Shown: positions 33,177-42,807 of the stretch, one piece after another
How the letters are laid out: each line of letters starts with the position of its first letter
Position numbering within the stretch: the stretch's first letter is position 1
Source of the DNA: Bacillus sp. AFS059628
Lineage (GTDB): Bacteria; Bacillota; Bacilli; Bacillales; Bacillaceae_G
Length of the DNA: 64,000 bases
Assembly (NCBI RefSeq): GCF_002571225.1
Contig: NZ_NVEC01000007.1
Span: forward strand, 62,001-126,000
Direction of reading: 5' to 3'
Notes under the pieces: generated by a model
Told to the model about the DNA's origin: nothing
The model's input: only the letters and a program-made list of their open reading frames with translations
The model's database searches: none
Translations under genes and position numbers: made by a program

Positions 33177-35003
33177 TTGGCTGACTTGATGATTCAAAAG
33201 TTAAGAAACAATGAATATTTTGGCTTACAATCAACTTTTGACAATCTTTATGAAGAAAGCAAAAAGGGTCGATATTTCAAAAATATTTATGAGCTGATTA
33301 TTTCTGAAGAAAACATTCGATTAGCCTTTCGTAATTTAAAATGCAACACAGGTAGTAAAACGAAAGGGACAAATGGACACACAATAAAACATCTTAATAA
33401 AATAGATGCCGATAAGCTAATTAGATTAACGCAGAAGAGATTAGAAAACTATATGCCGCATGCAGTAAGGCGTTTGTTTATATCAAAGCCAAATGGAAAA
33501 ATGCGACCTTTAGGGATTCCAACAATTGAAGACCGATTAATCCAGCAAATGTTCCAACAAGTTCTAGAGCCGATTGTTGAAGGGAAGTTTCATCCACAAA
33601 GCTATGGTTTTCGACCAAAACGCGGCACTCATGATGCTTTAGCTAGATGCTATCATATGGTCAATCACAGTCATCAACATTTTGTAGTGGACATAGATAT
33701 TAAAGGTTTCTTTGATAACGTTAATCATAAAAAGCTAATGAGGCAACTATGGACAATTGGAATACGGGATAAAAAAGTTTTATCCATCATCAAAAAGATG
33801 CTGAAGGCGGAAGTTACAGGTGAAGGCATTCCTGTTAAAGGGACTCCTCAAGGTGGTATTTTATCTCCATTACTAGCCAACGTTGTATTAAATGAACTTG
33901 ACTGGTGGGTGTCAAACCAATGGGAAACAAAACCAACAAGAGTACCTTATAAATTAAAACGCAATAAAACGGATGCGCTAAAAAAGACAAGGTTAAAGCC
34001 AATGTATCTAGTAAGGTATGCAGATGATTTTAAAATCTTCACAAATTCCTACGATAACGCTAGAAAGATTAAAATAGCGGTTGAAAAATGGCTCAAAGAA
34101 AGATTGGGTCTTGAGATAAGTGAAGAAAAAAGTAAAATCACAAACTTACGGAAAAACGGTACAGATTTTTTAGGGATTCGATTTAGAGCCGTTCAGAAGG
34201 GAAATGCTAAAACTGGTTATATTGTAAATTCTAAAATGGACCCGAAAGCGAAAGATAAAGTATTAGGTGTCATTAGGCATCAATTAGTGAAACTAAGAAA
34301 AAGTCCTACTCCAGAAAAAGTGATGAATTTTAATTCGAATATACTTGGATTGCATAATTACTACAAAATTGCGACCAGAATCTCTCAAGATTTTAACGAG
34401 CTAAGACATAAAATTCATCCGAATATAAAATCATTGATGTTCAGAAACATCTTTGTTTATACAAAAGAAACCAATCATATCATTGATAAGTTTTATGGAG
34501 ATTATAATTGTCCAAGGTTTAAAAGTAATGGATTACTGGTCTATCCTATTGAAGCAATTCGACATGATATACGAGGTCAAAGAGACCCTAATTTTTCTGT
34601 TTATAATAAAAAGGATAGGGCATCAATTCATAAAGAGATAAAACATGTGTCTGTGCGAGAAATCGAAATGTTTCGTAAAGGAATATATAAAACAAAAAGT
34701 GTTTTGTATGAAAATAATCGCTTAAGTAAATATGTCGCGCAAAAAGGATGTTGTGGCATAACGGGAGAACGATTGACTCCTCATAATGCTATATGTCATC
34801 ATATTAAGCCAACAGGACAAGGTGGTAGTGATGAATATCACAACTTAATTATTATTAATAAGAAATATCATATGTTAATTCACAATAAAGACCCTCTTGC
34901 TAATGAAGATTATAAAAAATTGTTAGTCAAATTCGATAAGAAAGCATTAAGTAAATTAAATAAGTTGAGAACGGAAGTAGGAAATCCAAAACTGAGCTTA
35001 TAA
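33177..35003 (+). CDS. Group II intron-encoded reverse transcriptase/maturase with HNH domain
   Basis: Multifunctional LtrA-type protein of 608 residues that would help the intron fold and splice and copy it into new DNA sites. The RT palm has VDIDIKGFFDNV, GTPQGGILSPLLANVVLNELD and the active-site YADD (in VRYADDFKIF, about residue 281). The maturase domain X follows (~370-480), and a C-terminal HNH endonuclease domain shows CGITGERL...CHHIKPTGQGGSDEYHN...YHMLIHN. Start: TTG at 33177 lies 7 bases after AAGGAAG; an ATG four codons on (33189) is the alternative. No stop or frameshift is seen, so it is likely active. No separate promoter is evident; it would be read from the polC transcript. 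Confidence 0.95.
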   Translation: MADLMIQKLRNNEYFGLQSTFDNLYEESKKGRYFKNIYELIISEENIRLAFRNLKCNTGSKTKGTNGHTIKHLNKIDADKLIRLTQKRLENYMPHAVRRLFISKPNGKMRPLGIPTIEDRLIQQMFQQVLEPIVEGKFHPQSYGFRPKRGTHDALARCYHMVNHSHQHFVVDIDIKGFFDNVNHKKLMRQLWTIGIRDKKVLSIIKKMLKAEVTGEGIPVKGTPQGGILSPLLANVVLNELDWWVSNQWETKPTRVPYKLKRNKTDALKKTRLKPMYLVRYADDFKIFTNSYDNARKIKIAVEKWLKERLGLEISEEKSKITNLRKNGTDFLGIRFRAVQKGNAKTGYIVNSKMDPKAKDKVLGVIRHQLVKLRKSPTPEKVMNFNSNILGLHNYYKIATRISQDFNELRHKIHPNIKSLMFRNIFVYTKETNHIIDKFYGDYNCPRFKSNGLLVYPIEAIRHDIRGQRDPNFSVYNKKDRASIHKEIKHVSVREIEMFRKGIYKTKSVLYENNRLSKYVAQKGCCGITGERLTPHNAICHHIKPTGQGGSDEYHNLIIINKKYHMLIHNKDPLANEDYKKLLVKFDKKALSKLNKLRTEVGNPKLSL

Positions 35004-35024
35004 ACTTCGATAAAGTTAACGATG

Positions 35025-35063
35025 GAACGCCGTGTGAGTGTGAAAGCCTCATGCACGGTGTGG
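35025..35063 (+). ncRNA. Intron domain V (catalytic hairpin)
   Basis: CCGTGTGAG and CTCATGCACGG form the domain V stem around GTGAAAGC, with a two-base bulge (TG) and an upstream CGC that fits the catalytic triad. Domain VI follows to 35110, but I could not place the branch-point A with confidence. Confidence 0.75.
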
Positions 35064-35110
35064 AGTGGGGGAAAAGCTGGAGATAATATCAAATGCTTAC
35101 CTATCACTAT

Positions 35111-36516
35111 ATTTCTCCGGGGAATATCAACCACGTGCCCATAACTATACGAAAGTACTGTTCGGTGAAGATTATGTATACCGTGCAGGAACGATTGGTA
35201 CAGTTGCGGAAAAAACGGCTTATGGATATGTAAAAGGTTATGCGAACGATCATAACTTGACGATTCGAAATGCAGAGATTGACCGCTTAGTAGCAGGATG
35301 TACTGGTGTAAAACGTACAACAGGACAGCATCCAGGTGGTATTATCGTTGTGCCAGATTATATGGACATCTTTGACTTCTCACCAATACAGTTTCCGGCA
35401 GATTCAATAGGGGCTGAGTGGAGAACAACACACTTTGATTTCCACTCGATTCATGATAATTTATTGAAACTTGATATACTAGGACACGATGATCCGACGG
35501 TTATTCGTATGTTACAAGATTTAAGTGGTATTGATCCGAAAACAATCCCAACGGACGATCCAGAAGTAATGAAAATTTTCTCAGGTCCAGAATCATTAGG
35601 GGTAACGGAAGAACAAATTAACTGTAAAACAGGTACACTTGGTATACCAGAGTTTGGTACGAAATTCGTAAGACAGATGTTAGAAGAGACGAAACCGACG
35701 ACATTCTCAGAGTTAGTCCAAATTTCTGGACTATCGCATGGTACGGACGTATGGCTAGGTAATGCCAACGAGTTAATTTATAACGGTACATGTACGCTGA
35801 GCGAAGTTATCGGTTGTCGTGATGACATCATGGTATATTTAATCTATCAAGGTTTAGACCCATCATTAGCATTCAAAATCATGGAGTCCGTTCGTAAAGG
35901 TAAAGGTGTACCAGAAGAATGGGAAGAGGACATGAAAAGTAATAATGTACCTGGTTGGTATATTGATTCATGTAAGAAGATTAAGTACATGTTCCCTAAA
36001 GCTCATGCGGCTGCGTACGTACTTATGGCTGTGCGTATCGCATACTTTAAAGTACATTTCGCGCTTCTATTCTATGCCGCATACTTTACGGTTCGTGCAG
36101 ATGACTTTGACGTAGAAGCGATGGCGAAAGGTTCAGCATCTATACGTGCAAGAATTGATGAAATTGCGCAAAAAGGTTTGGATGCAGCGCCGAAAGAGAA
36201 GAGTTTATTAACGGTACTAGAAATGACACTTGAAATGTGTGAGCGTGGATACTCATTCCAGAAGGTTGATTTATATCGCTCACATGCAACAGACTTTATT
36301 ATTGATGGAGATACGTTAATTCCTCCATTTAATGCAGTGCCTGGACTTGGTACAAACGCAGCTTTAAGTATTGTAGAAGCACGTAAAAATGGAGATTTCT
36401 TATCAAAAGAAGATTTACAGCAACGCAGTAAGGTTTCAAAAACAATTATTGAGTATCTAGATAGTCAAGGTTGCTTAGGAGATCTACCTGACCAAAACCA
36501 GTTATCACTGTTCTAA
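35111..36516 (+). CDS. polC: DNA polymerase III PolC, 3' exon
   Basis: Continues PolC from the second base of codon 966: [38 protein letters not shown], the palm/fingers of the polymerase, on through [17 protein letters not shown], the helix-hairpin-helix region ([23 protein letters not shown]) and the C-terminal end NQLSLF, a beta-clamp-binding type sequence. There is no ribosome binding site or start codon of its own at the exon boundary, so this half can be made as part of an active enzyme only if the intron is spliced out. The frame is intact to the stop. Confidence 0.96.
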
Positions 36517-36532
36517 TAGGTAGGAAAAGTCT

Positions 36533-36561
36533 TTGCAAATCAACATTTGCTATGGTATACT
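36533..36561 (+). promoter_or_regulatory. Sigma-A promoter for the rimP-nusA operon
   Basis: TTGCAA (36533-36538), 17-base spacer, TATACT (36556-36561). Confidence 0.75.
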
Positions 36562-36564
36562 ATT

Positions 36565-36848
36565 AACCGAGATAACCATGTCATGTATATTGTGTGAAAA
36601 AAAGAGTGGGGAAACCCACTCTTTCGTGTTACTATCTACATTTTATTGATGTGGAGAGGTAAGAAATTTCTGTCGTATATACATATTTTGTTACAAGTTT
36701 TACTTCTTAAATTTGGTAATACTAAGACAGATATTCCCTGCTTAACAGCAGGGGCTTTTGTTAGCTAACGAGAAAGAATAAGATAGACCGTTCTATGGAC
36801 GGAGTCTTTTCTTGTAAATGGTACATGACGGCAGGAAGGAGGCTGTTT
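36565..36848 (+). promoter_or_regulatory. Structured leader of the rimP-nusA-infB operon
   Basis: This 280-base gap holds no gene. Two strong hairpins are visible: AAAGAGTGGG-gaaa-CCCACTCTTT (36601-36624, GNRA loop) and a terminator-like CCCTGCT-taac-AGCAGGG followed by GCTTTTG (36736-36759). A leader with an attenuator-like stem before the operon that makes NusA suggests control by termination, but this is inference. Confidence 0.55.
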
Positions 36849-37319
36849 ATGGATAAGAAAGTCACAGAAGTTGTAGAAGCATTTGCGCAGCCAATCGTTG
36901 AAGAGTTAAATCTTGAACTTGTAGATGTAGAGTATGTGAAAGAAGGACAAGACTGGTTCTTACGCGTATTCATCGATTCTGAAAAGGGAGTCGACATTGA
37001 AGAATGCGGTGCGGTGAGTGAACGTTTAAGCGAAGCTTTAGATAAAGAGGATCCAATTCCTCATCTTTACTTTTTGGATGTGTCATCTCCTGGAGCAGAA
37101 CGCCCATTAAAGAAAGAGAAAGACTTCCAGCAAGCGGTAGGAAAACAAGTGGCAATTAAAACATATGAGCCGATTGATGGTGAAAAGATGTTTGAAGGCA
37201 AAATGCTTTCCTATGATGGTACTACAATTACACTATTATTAACAATTAAAACACGTAAAAAAGAAATCCAAATTCCAATGGATAAAGTTGCAAATGCGCG
37301 ACTTGCTGTTACGTTTTAG
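36849..37319 (+). CDS. rimP: Ribosome maturation factor RimP
   Basis: RimP assists 30S subunit assembly. The 156-residue protein has the N-terminal domain ([42 protein letters not shown]) and the conserved [18 protein letters not shown], followed by an SH3-like C-terminal domain. The frame is open back to 36795 but AGGAAGGAGG before 36849 identifies the start. First gene of the rimP-nusA-rnpM-ylxQ-infB-ylxP-rbfA cluster. Confidence 0.96.
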   Translation: MDKKVTEVVEAFAQPIVEELNLELVDVEYVKEGQDWFLRVFIDSEKGVDIEECGAVSERLSEALDKEDPIPHLYFLDVSSPGAERPLKKEKDFQQAVGKQVAIKTYEPIDGEKMFEGKMLSYDGTTITLLLTIKTRKKEIQIPMDKVANARLAVTF

Positions 37320-37336
37320 TTAGAAGGGGGATCTTC

Positions 37337-38443
37337 ATGAGCACTGAGTTGTTAGATGCCTTGCTCGTATTAGAGTCAGAAAAAGGAATTAGCAAAGATA
37401 TTATTATTGATGCGATTGAAGCAGCGTTAATCTCTGCTTATAAACGCAATTTTAACCAAGCACAAAACGTTCGTGTGAGCTTTAACCCAGAAGTGGGAAC
37501 AATCCAAGTTTTAGCACGTAAAGACGTTGTTGATAATGTGTTTGATCCACGTCTTGAAATTTCTGTTGAAGAAGCAAGACAAATTAATCCAAACTATCAA
37601 GATGGTGACGTACTAGAAATTGAAGTAACACCAAAAGATTTCGGTCGTATTGCAGCACAAACTGCAAAACAAGTTGTAACACAACGAGTGCGTGAAGCAG
37701 AACGTGGTGTTATTTACTCTGAGTTTAGTGACCGTGAAGAAGATATCATGGTTGGTATCGTACAACGTCAGGATGCTCGTTTCATTTACGTAAGCTTAGG
37801 AAAAGTAGAAGCTTTATTACCTGTAAGTGAGCAAATGCCAAACGAACAGTACAAACCACATGATCGCATTCGCGTATTCATTACGAAAGTAGAAAAAACA
37901 ACAAAAGGACCACAAATTTACGTATCACGTACACATCCTGGTCTTTTAAAACGTTTATTCGAAATGGAAGTTCCTGAAATTTATGATGGAACTGTTGAAA
38001 TTCGTTCTGTAGCACGTGAAGCGGGCGATCGTTCTAAAATCTCTGTACATGCAGAGAACATTGATGTTGATCCAGTAGGTTCTTGTGTAGGACCAAAAGG
38101 ACAACGTGTACAACGTATTGTAGACGAACTAAAAGGTGAAAAGATTGACATCGTTCGCTGGTCAAATGATCCAGTAGAATATGTTGCCAATGCTTTAAGC
38201 CCATCACAAGTTGTGAAAGTACTTGTAGATGAAGAAGAAAAAGCAACAACAGTTGTTGTTCCAGACCACCAACTGTCATTAGCTATCGGTAAACGTGGAC
38301 AAAATGCACGTCTAGCAGCTAAATTAACAGGTTGGAAAATTGATATTAAGAGTGAGTCTGATGCGAAACAACTTGGTATTGTAACAGAAGAAGATAGCGT
38401 AGTCGCATTCGGATTCGATTCAGTTGAAGACGAAATCGAATAG
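37337..38443 (+). CDS. nusA: Transcription termination/antitermination protein NusA
   Basis: Binds RNA polymerase and nascent RNA, increases pausing and intrinsic termination. The 368-residue protein (short Gram-positive form, without the C-terminal acidic repeats of E. coli) has the N-terminal polymerase-binding domain (MSTELLDALLVLESEKGISKD), an S1 domain (~135-200) and two KH domains (VGPKGQRVQRIVDELKGEKIDIV; LAIGKRGQNARLAAKLTGWKIDI). rimP ends 17 bases upstream. Confidence 0.97.
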   Translation: MSTELLDALLVLESEKGISKDIIIDAIEAALISAYKRNFNQAQNVRVSFNPEVGTIQVLARKDVVDNVFDPRLEISVEEARQINPNYQDGDVLEIEVTPKDFGRIAAQTAKQVVTQRVREAERGVIYSEFSDREEDIMVGIVQRQDARFIYVSLGKVEALLPVSEQMPNEQYKPHDRIRVFITKVEKTTKGPQIYVSRTHPGLLKRLFEMEVPEIYDGTVEIRSVAREAGDRSKISVHAENIDVDPVGSCVGPKGQRVQRIVDELKGEKIDIVRWSNDPVEYVANALSPSQVVKVLVDEEEKATTVVVPDHQLSLAIGKRGQNARLAAKLTGWKIDIKSESDAKQLGIVTEEDSVVAFGFDSVEDEIE

Positions 38444-38454
38444 AGGTGATGAGT

Positions 38455-38727
38455 ATGAGCAATCGAAAAGTTCCGTTACGAAAATGTGTTGCGACGCAAG
38501 AAATGAAATCAAAACGAGAGCTCGTTCGCATTGTTCGTTCCAAAGAGGGAGAAGTGTCCATTGATTTAACTGGAAAGAAATCAGGACGAGGTGCTTATTT
38601 ATCAAAAGATAAAGAAAGTATTCTTCAAGCCCAAAAGAAAAATGTTTTGGAACATCATCTAAAAGCGAAAATCGACAGTTCTCTTTATGAAGAGCTTCTT
38701 GAGCTTGTTGAGAAGGAGTCGAAATAA
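38455..38727 (+). CDS. rnpM: RnpM (YlxR), RNase P-modulating RNA-binding protein
   Basis: A 90-residue basic protein of the YlxR family (KVPLRKCVATQEMKSKRELVRIVR; SGRGAYLSKD). The family was recently described as binding RNase P RNA and modulating its activity; the nucleoid-associated role proposed earlier is less settled. Upstream in-frame GTG/ATG codons at 38446 and 38449 lie within the AGAGGTG ribosome binding site, so ATG 38455 is the start. It is immediately followed by ylxQ with no gap. Confidence 0.9.
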   Translation: MSNRKVPLRKCVATQEMKSKRELVRIVRSKEGEVSIDLTGKKSGRGAYLSKDKESILQAQKKNVLEHHLKAKIDSSLYEELLELVEKESK

Positions 38728-39039
38728 GTGTCCGATTGGAAATCGTTTTTAGGACTAGCAAACCGGGCTCGGAAAATTATTTCGGGTGAAGAACTTGTTT
38801 TAAAAGAAGTACGAAGTGGCAAAGCAAAGCTTGTATTGCTATCTGAGGATGCGTCAGCAAATACTGCAAAGCGTATTACGGATAAAACGACGTATTACAA
38901 CGTACCAATGAGAAAGGTCGAAAATCGACAACAATTAGGGCATGCGATTGGGAGAGATGAGCGAGTCGTTGTAGCTGTGTTAGATGAAGGCTTTGCGAAA
39001 AAGCTGCGTAGCATGCTCGATACAAATTACCGGGGGTGA
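38728..39039 (+). CDS. ylxQ: YlxQ, L7Ae-family K-turn-binding protein
   Basis: A 103-residue L7Ae/L30e-fold protein ([40 protein letters not shown], then the typical [20 protein letters not shown]). Members bind kink-turns in RNA; the exact target of YlxQ is not known. It starts with GTG directly after the rnpM stop, with GAAGGAG within the end of rnpM, which suggests translational coupling. Confidence 0.92.
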   Translation: MSDWKSFLGLANRARKIISGEELVLKEVRSGKAKLVLLSEDASANTAKRITDKTTYYNVPMRKVENRQQLGHAIGRDERVVVAVLDEGFAKKLRSMLDTNYRG

Positions 39040-39043
39040 AGGT

Positions 39044-41104
39044 ATGAGTAAAATTCGAGTGCATGAATATGCAAAACAACATAATATCTCAAGTAAAGAT
39101 CTTATGACAAAACTAAAAGAAATGAATATCGAGGTTTCGAATCATATGACAATGTTAGACGATGAAGTAGTAAACAAATTAGATAATGAGTATCAAACTG
39201 AAAAACCTTCTGTTGCAGATGAGTTTGAAGTAGAAGAAAAAGTTGTTCGTAGTAAAAAGAACAGCAATAAGAAAAAGAAAAAAGGCAAAGGAAATGAAGA
39301 CAAACGTCAAGATAACTTTGCTGGAAGACAACAAACACAAACTGTAGAAACACCAGATAAAATTACTTTCTCTGGAAGTCTTACAGTAGGTGAGCTTGCT
39401 AAGAAATTAAGCAAAGAGCCGTCTGAAATTATTAAGAAGCTCTTCATGCTTGGAATTATGGCAACAATTAACCAAGACTTAGATAAAGATACAATTGAAT
39501 TAATTGCTACTGATTATGGTATTGAAGTAGAAGAAGAAGTAATTGTAAGCGAGACTGAGTTTGAAACATTTATCGATGAGCAAGATGATGAAGAGAACTT
39601 AAAAGAACGTCCAGCTGTAGTTACAATCATGGGACACGTTGACCATGGTAAAACAACATTACTTGACTCTATCCGTAATTCAAAAGTAACTGCAGGCGAA
39701 GCAGGTGGAATTACTCAGCATATTGGTGCATACCAAGTTGAAGTAAATGATAAGAAGATTACATTCTTAGATACACCTGGTCACGCAGCATTTACAACGA
39801 TGCGTGCTCGTGGTGCGCAAGTAACGGATATTACAATTCTTGTTGTTGCAGCTGATGACGGTGTTATGCCACAAACAGTTGAAGCAATTAGCCATGCGAA
39901 AGCAGCTGGAGTACCAATTATTGTAGCTGTGAATAAAATGGATAAACCAGCGGCAAATCCTGATCGTGTAATGCAAGAATTAACAGAATATGAATTAGTT
40001 CCAGAAGCTTGGGGCGGAGATACAATTTTTGTACCAATTTCTGCAATTCAAGGTGAAGGAATTGACAACTTACTAGAAATGATTCTTCTTGTAAGTGAAG
40101 TAGAAGAATATAAAGCAAATCCAAACCGCTATGCAACTGGTACTGTAATCGAAGCACAGCTTGATAAAGGTAAAGGAACTATCGCGACATTACTTGTTCA
40201 AAACGGTACGCTTCGAGTTGGAGATCCAATCGTTGTTGGTACTTCATTCGGACGTGTTCGTGCGATGGTAAGTGATATTGGTCGTCGTGTAAAAGTTGCT
40301 GGCCCATCAACTCCTGTTGAGATTACAGGTTTAAACGAAGTACCACAAGCGGGAGATCGTTTCATGGCATTCGCTGATGAGAAGAAAGCTCGTCAAATCG
40401 GTGAATCACGTGCACAAGAAGCGTTACTTGCTCAACGTGGTGAAAAATCTAAATTAAGCCTTGAAGATTTATTCCAACAAATCCAAGAGGGCGATGTAAA
40501 AGAAATTAACTTAATTGTGAAAGCAGACGTACAAGGTTCTGTAGAAGCAATGGCAGCATCACTTCGTAAAATTGATGTTGAAGGTGTTAAAGTTAAAATT
40601 ATCCATACAGGCGTAGGTGCAATCACAGAATCTGATATCATTTTAGCTTCTGCATCTAATGCAATTGTAATTGGATTTAACGTACGCCCTGATGTGAATG
40701 CGAAGCGTACAGCTGAATTAGAAAATGTTGACGTTCGTTTACACCGTATTATCTATAAAGTAATCGAAGAAATCGAATCAGCAATGCAAGGTATGCTAGA
40801 TCCAGAATTCGAAGAAAAAGTAATCGGTCAAGCGGAAGTACGTCAAACGTTTAAAGTAACAAAAGTTGGAACAATCGCAGGTTGTTACGTAACAGACGGT
40901 AAAATTACACGTGATAGTGGCGTGCGTATTATCCGTGACGGCGTAGTAATCTTCGAAGGACAACTTGATACGTTAAAACGTTTCAAAGACGACGTAAAAG
41001 AAGTTGCACAAAACTATGAGTGTGGTATTACAATTGAGCGATATAATGATCTTAAAGAAGGGGACATCATTGAAGCGTACATTATGGAAGAAGTGAAGCG
41101 ATGA
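39044..41104 (+). CDS. infB: Translation initiation factor IF-2
   Basis: GTPase that places fMet-tRNA on the 30S P site and promotes subunit joining. The 686-residue protein has a short Lys-rich N-terminal part ([10 protein letters not shown]) and the conserved core: G1 [13 protein letters not shown]3 DTPGHAAF, G4 NKMDKP, then domains II-IV ending [41 protein letters not shown] sets the ATG at 39044; a frame open upstream runs into ylxQ. Its stop overlaps ylxP. Confidence 0.98.
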   Translation: MSKIRVHEYAKQHNISSKDLMTKLKEMNIEVSNHMTMLDDEVVNKLDNEYQTEKPSVADEFEVEEKVVRSKKNSNKKKKKGKGNEDKRQDNFAGRQQTQTVETPDKITFSGSLTVGELAKKLSKEPSEIIKKLFMLGIMATINQDLDKDTIELIATDYGIEVEEEVIVSETEFETFIDEQDDEENLKERPAVVTIMGHVDHGKTTLLDSIRNSKVTAGEAGGITQHIGAYQVEVNDKKITFLDTPGHAAFTTMRARGAQVTDITILVVAADDGVMPQTVEAISHAKAAGVPIIVAVNKMDKPAANPDRVMQELTEYELVPEAWGGDTIFVPISAIQGEGIDNLLEMILLVSEVEEYKANPNRYATGTVIEAQLDKGKGTIATLLVQNGTLRVGDPIVVGTSFGRVRAMVSDIGRRVKVAGPSTPVEITGLNEVPQAGDRFMAFADEKKARQIGESRAQEALLAQRGEKSKLSLEDLFQQIQEGDVKEINLIVKADVQGSVEAMAASLRKIDVEGVKVKIIHTGVGAITESDIILASASNAIVIGFNVRPDVNAKRTAELENVDVRLHRIIYKVIEEIESAMQGMLDPEFEEKVIGQAEVRQTFKVTKVGTIAGCYVTDGKITRDSGVRIIRDGVVIFEGQLDTLKRFKDDVKEVAQNYECGITIERYNDLKEGDIIEAYIMEEVKR

Positions 41105-41382
41105 TTATCGCTTCACTCTCATTCGAGTGTATGATTTACGATGTGCATTCTTTAAAAGAGAAACGAGCAATTTTGCAACGTGTGCTAACTCGTGTGAAGC
41201 AGCGTTATAACGTAGCTGTTTCAGAAGTAGGGCATCAAGATGTATGGCAACGTACAGAAATTGCAATTGTTTCTGTATCCTCCAATCGTGTTATTTGTGA
41301 AAAAGAAATGAATCGTGTACTTGAGTACATCGATTCATTTCCTGAAATTGAACGTACAATAACACAATTGGAATGGTATTGA
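41101..41382 (+). CDS. ylxP: YlxP, DUF503 family protein
   Basis: A 93-residue protein of the YlxP/DUF503 family ([46 protein letters not shown]), always found between infB and rbfA. Its molecular role is not firmly established; links to ribosome assembly have been proposed from its location. The ATG overlaps the infB TGA in an ATGA, so it is translationally coupled. Confidence 0.93.
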   Translation: MIIASLSFECMIYDVHSLKEKRAILQRVLTRVKQRYNVAVSEVGHQDVWQRTEIAIVSVSSNRVICEKEMNRVLEYIDSFPEIERTITQLEWY

Positions 41383-41397
41383 ATGAGGTGAAGAGTT

Positions 41398-41754
41398 ATG
41401 AAATTACGTGCAAACCGTGTAGGCGAGCAAATGAAAAAAGAATTAGGCGACATCATCAGTCGTAAAATTAAAGATCCACGTGTCGGATTTGTTACAGTAA
41501 CAGATGTACAAGTGAGTGGAGATTTACAAATTGCTACAGTGTATATTTCTGTTTTAGGTGATGAAGAACAGAAAGAAAGTACATTAAAAGGTTTAGCGAA
41601 GGCAAAAGGCTTCATTCGTTCAGAAATTGGCCAACGTATTCGTCTTCGTAAAACGCCGGAAATTTCTTTTGAATTTGATGAATCTATCGGATATGGTCAT
41701 CGAATTGATACACTTTTACATGAAATTAATAAAGAAGGTAAACGTGAAGAATAA
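41398..41754 (+). CDS. rbfA: Ribosome-binding factor A
   Basis: RbfA is a cold-related factor for 16S 5'-end maturation, binding the 30S neck. The 118-residue KH-fold protein has [49 protein letters not shown] and [20 protein letters not shown] lies before the ATG. A terminator closes the operon segment here. Confidence 0.97.
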   Translation: MKLRANRVGEQMKKELGDIISRKIKDPRVGFVTVTDVQVSGDLQIATVYISVLGDEEQKESTLKGLAKAKGFIRSEIGQRIRLRKTPEISFEFDESIGYGHRIDTLLHEINKEGKREE

Positions 41755-41782
41755 TGGATAGACATTTGTCTATCCATTTTTT
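41754..41782 (+). terminator. Intrinsic terminator after rbfA
   Basis: AATGGATAGAC and GTCTATCCATT form a long stem, followed by TTTT; it overlaps the rbfA stop. Confidence 0.92.
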
Positions 41783-41840
41783 CAATGTAAAATAAGTTTT
41801 AGGTAATCATTATGAAAGAAATACGATGAGGTGAACATAT

Positions 41841-42764
41841 ATGGAAGGTATAGTATTATTACATAAGCCAAAAGGCATGACATCACACGATTGTGTATTT
41901 AAATTAAGAAAGATATTACGTGAAAAACGAATTGGTCATACAGGAACATTAGATCCAGATGTAACAGGAGTATTACCTATTTGTGTTGGACGAGCAACGA
42001 AGATTGCACAATTTTTAACAAGCGAAACGAAAACATATGAAGGTGAAGTAACATTAGGATTTTCAACAACAACTGAAGATGCTTCTGGTGAAGTTGTGGA
42101 AACGAAACATGTAGATCGTGTTCTTTCTCGTAAAGAAGTGGAAGAGGTTCTTGCGGCATTAACAGGTACGATTGAGCAAATGCCTCCGATGTTTTCGGCT
42201 GTAAAAGTTAACGGAAAAAAATTATATGAATACGCAAGAGCCGGACAAGAGGTTGAACGTCCAGTGCGTACAATTACAATTCATGAATTTGTATTACTAG
42301 ATGACCGTGAAGTGTTTGAAGGTGAAAATATTTCATTCCGTTTCCGTGTAACGTGTAGTAAAGGAACATATGTAAGAACGTTAGCGGTAATGATTGGTGA
42401 AAAACTTGGTTTTCCATCACATATGTCTCACCTTGTAAGAACGGCTTCTGGTGAATTTTTATTAGAAGATTGCATATCATTTGAAGAAATTGAAGAAAAC
42501 GTGCAAAATGGAACAGTAGAGTCTATCTTCATTTCAATTGATGAAGCATTAAGTAAGTTCCCGAAAATGGTTGTAGATGAAAAGCAAGCAGAAAAAATAA
42601 AGAATGGTATGTTCTTAAAAAATGAATCGCAAATAACGGCGCCATTTATAACAGTATTTGATAAAAACGAGCGCTGCCTTGCAATTTATGAACACCATCC
42701 AAAACACCCTGGTATGCTAAAGCCGATGAAAGTACTTGTGAATAATCAAGAACTAAAGCTATAA
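41841..42764 (+). CDS. truB: tRNA pseudouridine55 synthase
   Basis: Makes the pseudouridine of the T-arm of all elongator tRNAs. The 307-residue protein has the motif I region LLHKPKGMTSHD and the catalytic Asp38 in IGHTGTLDPDVTGVLPICVG, then the QMPPMFSAVKVNGKKLYEYAR segment and a C-terminal PUA-like domain. GAGGTGA precedes the ATG. ribF lies 43 bases downstream. Confidence 0.97.
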   Translation: MEGIVLLHKPKGMTSHDCVFKLRKILREKRIGHTGTLDPDVTGVLPICVGRATKIAQFLTSETKTYEGEVTLGFSTTTEDASGEVVETKHVDRVLSRKEVEEVLAALTGTIEQMPPMFSAVKVNGKKLYEYARAGQEVERPVRTITIHEFVLLDDREVFEGENISFRFRVTCSKGTYVRTLAVMIGEKLGFPSHMSHLVRTASGEFLLEDCISFEEIEENVQNGTVESIFISIDEALSKFPKMVVDEKQAEKIKNGMFLKNESQITAPFITVFDKNERCLAIYEHHPKHPGMLKPMKVLVNNQELKL

Positions 42765-42807
42765 TGAATTATTGGAAGGATTATTACAGAAAAAGGTGAA
42801 TTCAAGC

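Larger units (their letters stand above)
32444..35110 (+). mobile_element. Group II intron inserted in polC
   Basis: The element starts with GTGCGACACG, fitting the group II 5' consensus GUGYG, and ends with CACTAT, fitting the terminal AY. Removing these 2667 bases joins GATTTGA to ATTTCTCC and restores the PolC reading [11 protein letters not shown] exactly in frame. It contains about 730 bases of structured RNA (domains I-III), a maturase/reverse transcriptase gene in domain IV, and domains V-VI at 35005-35110. It lies in the same direction as polC, as splicing requires. Both boundaries are set by the consensus ends and the restored protein, without a reference. Confidence 0.95.

Noticed and set aside
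32444-35110. Intein or IS element instead of intron in polC
   Set aside because: The reading frame stops six codons into the insert (32460), so it is not an intein; there are no terminal inverted repeats or target duplication, and the ends and domain V fit a group II intron.
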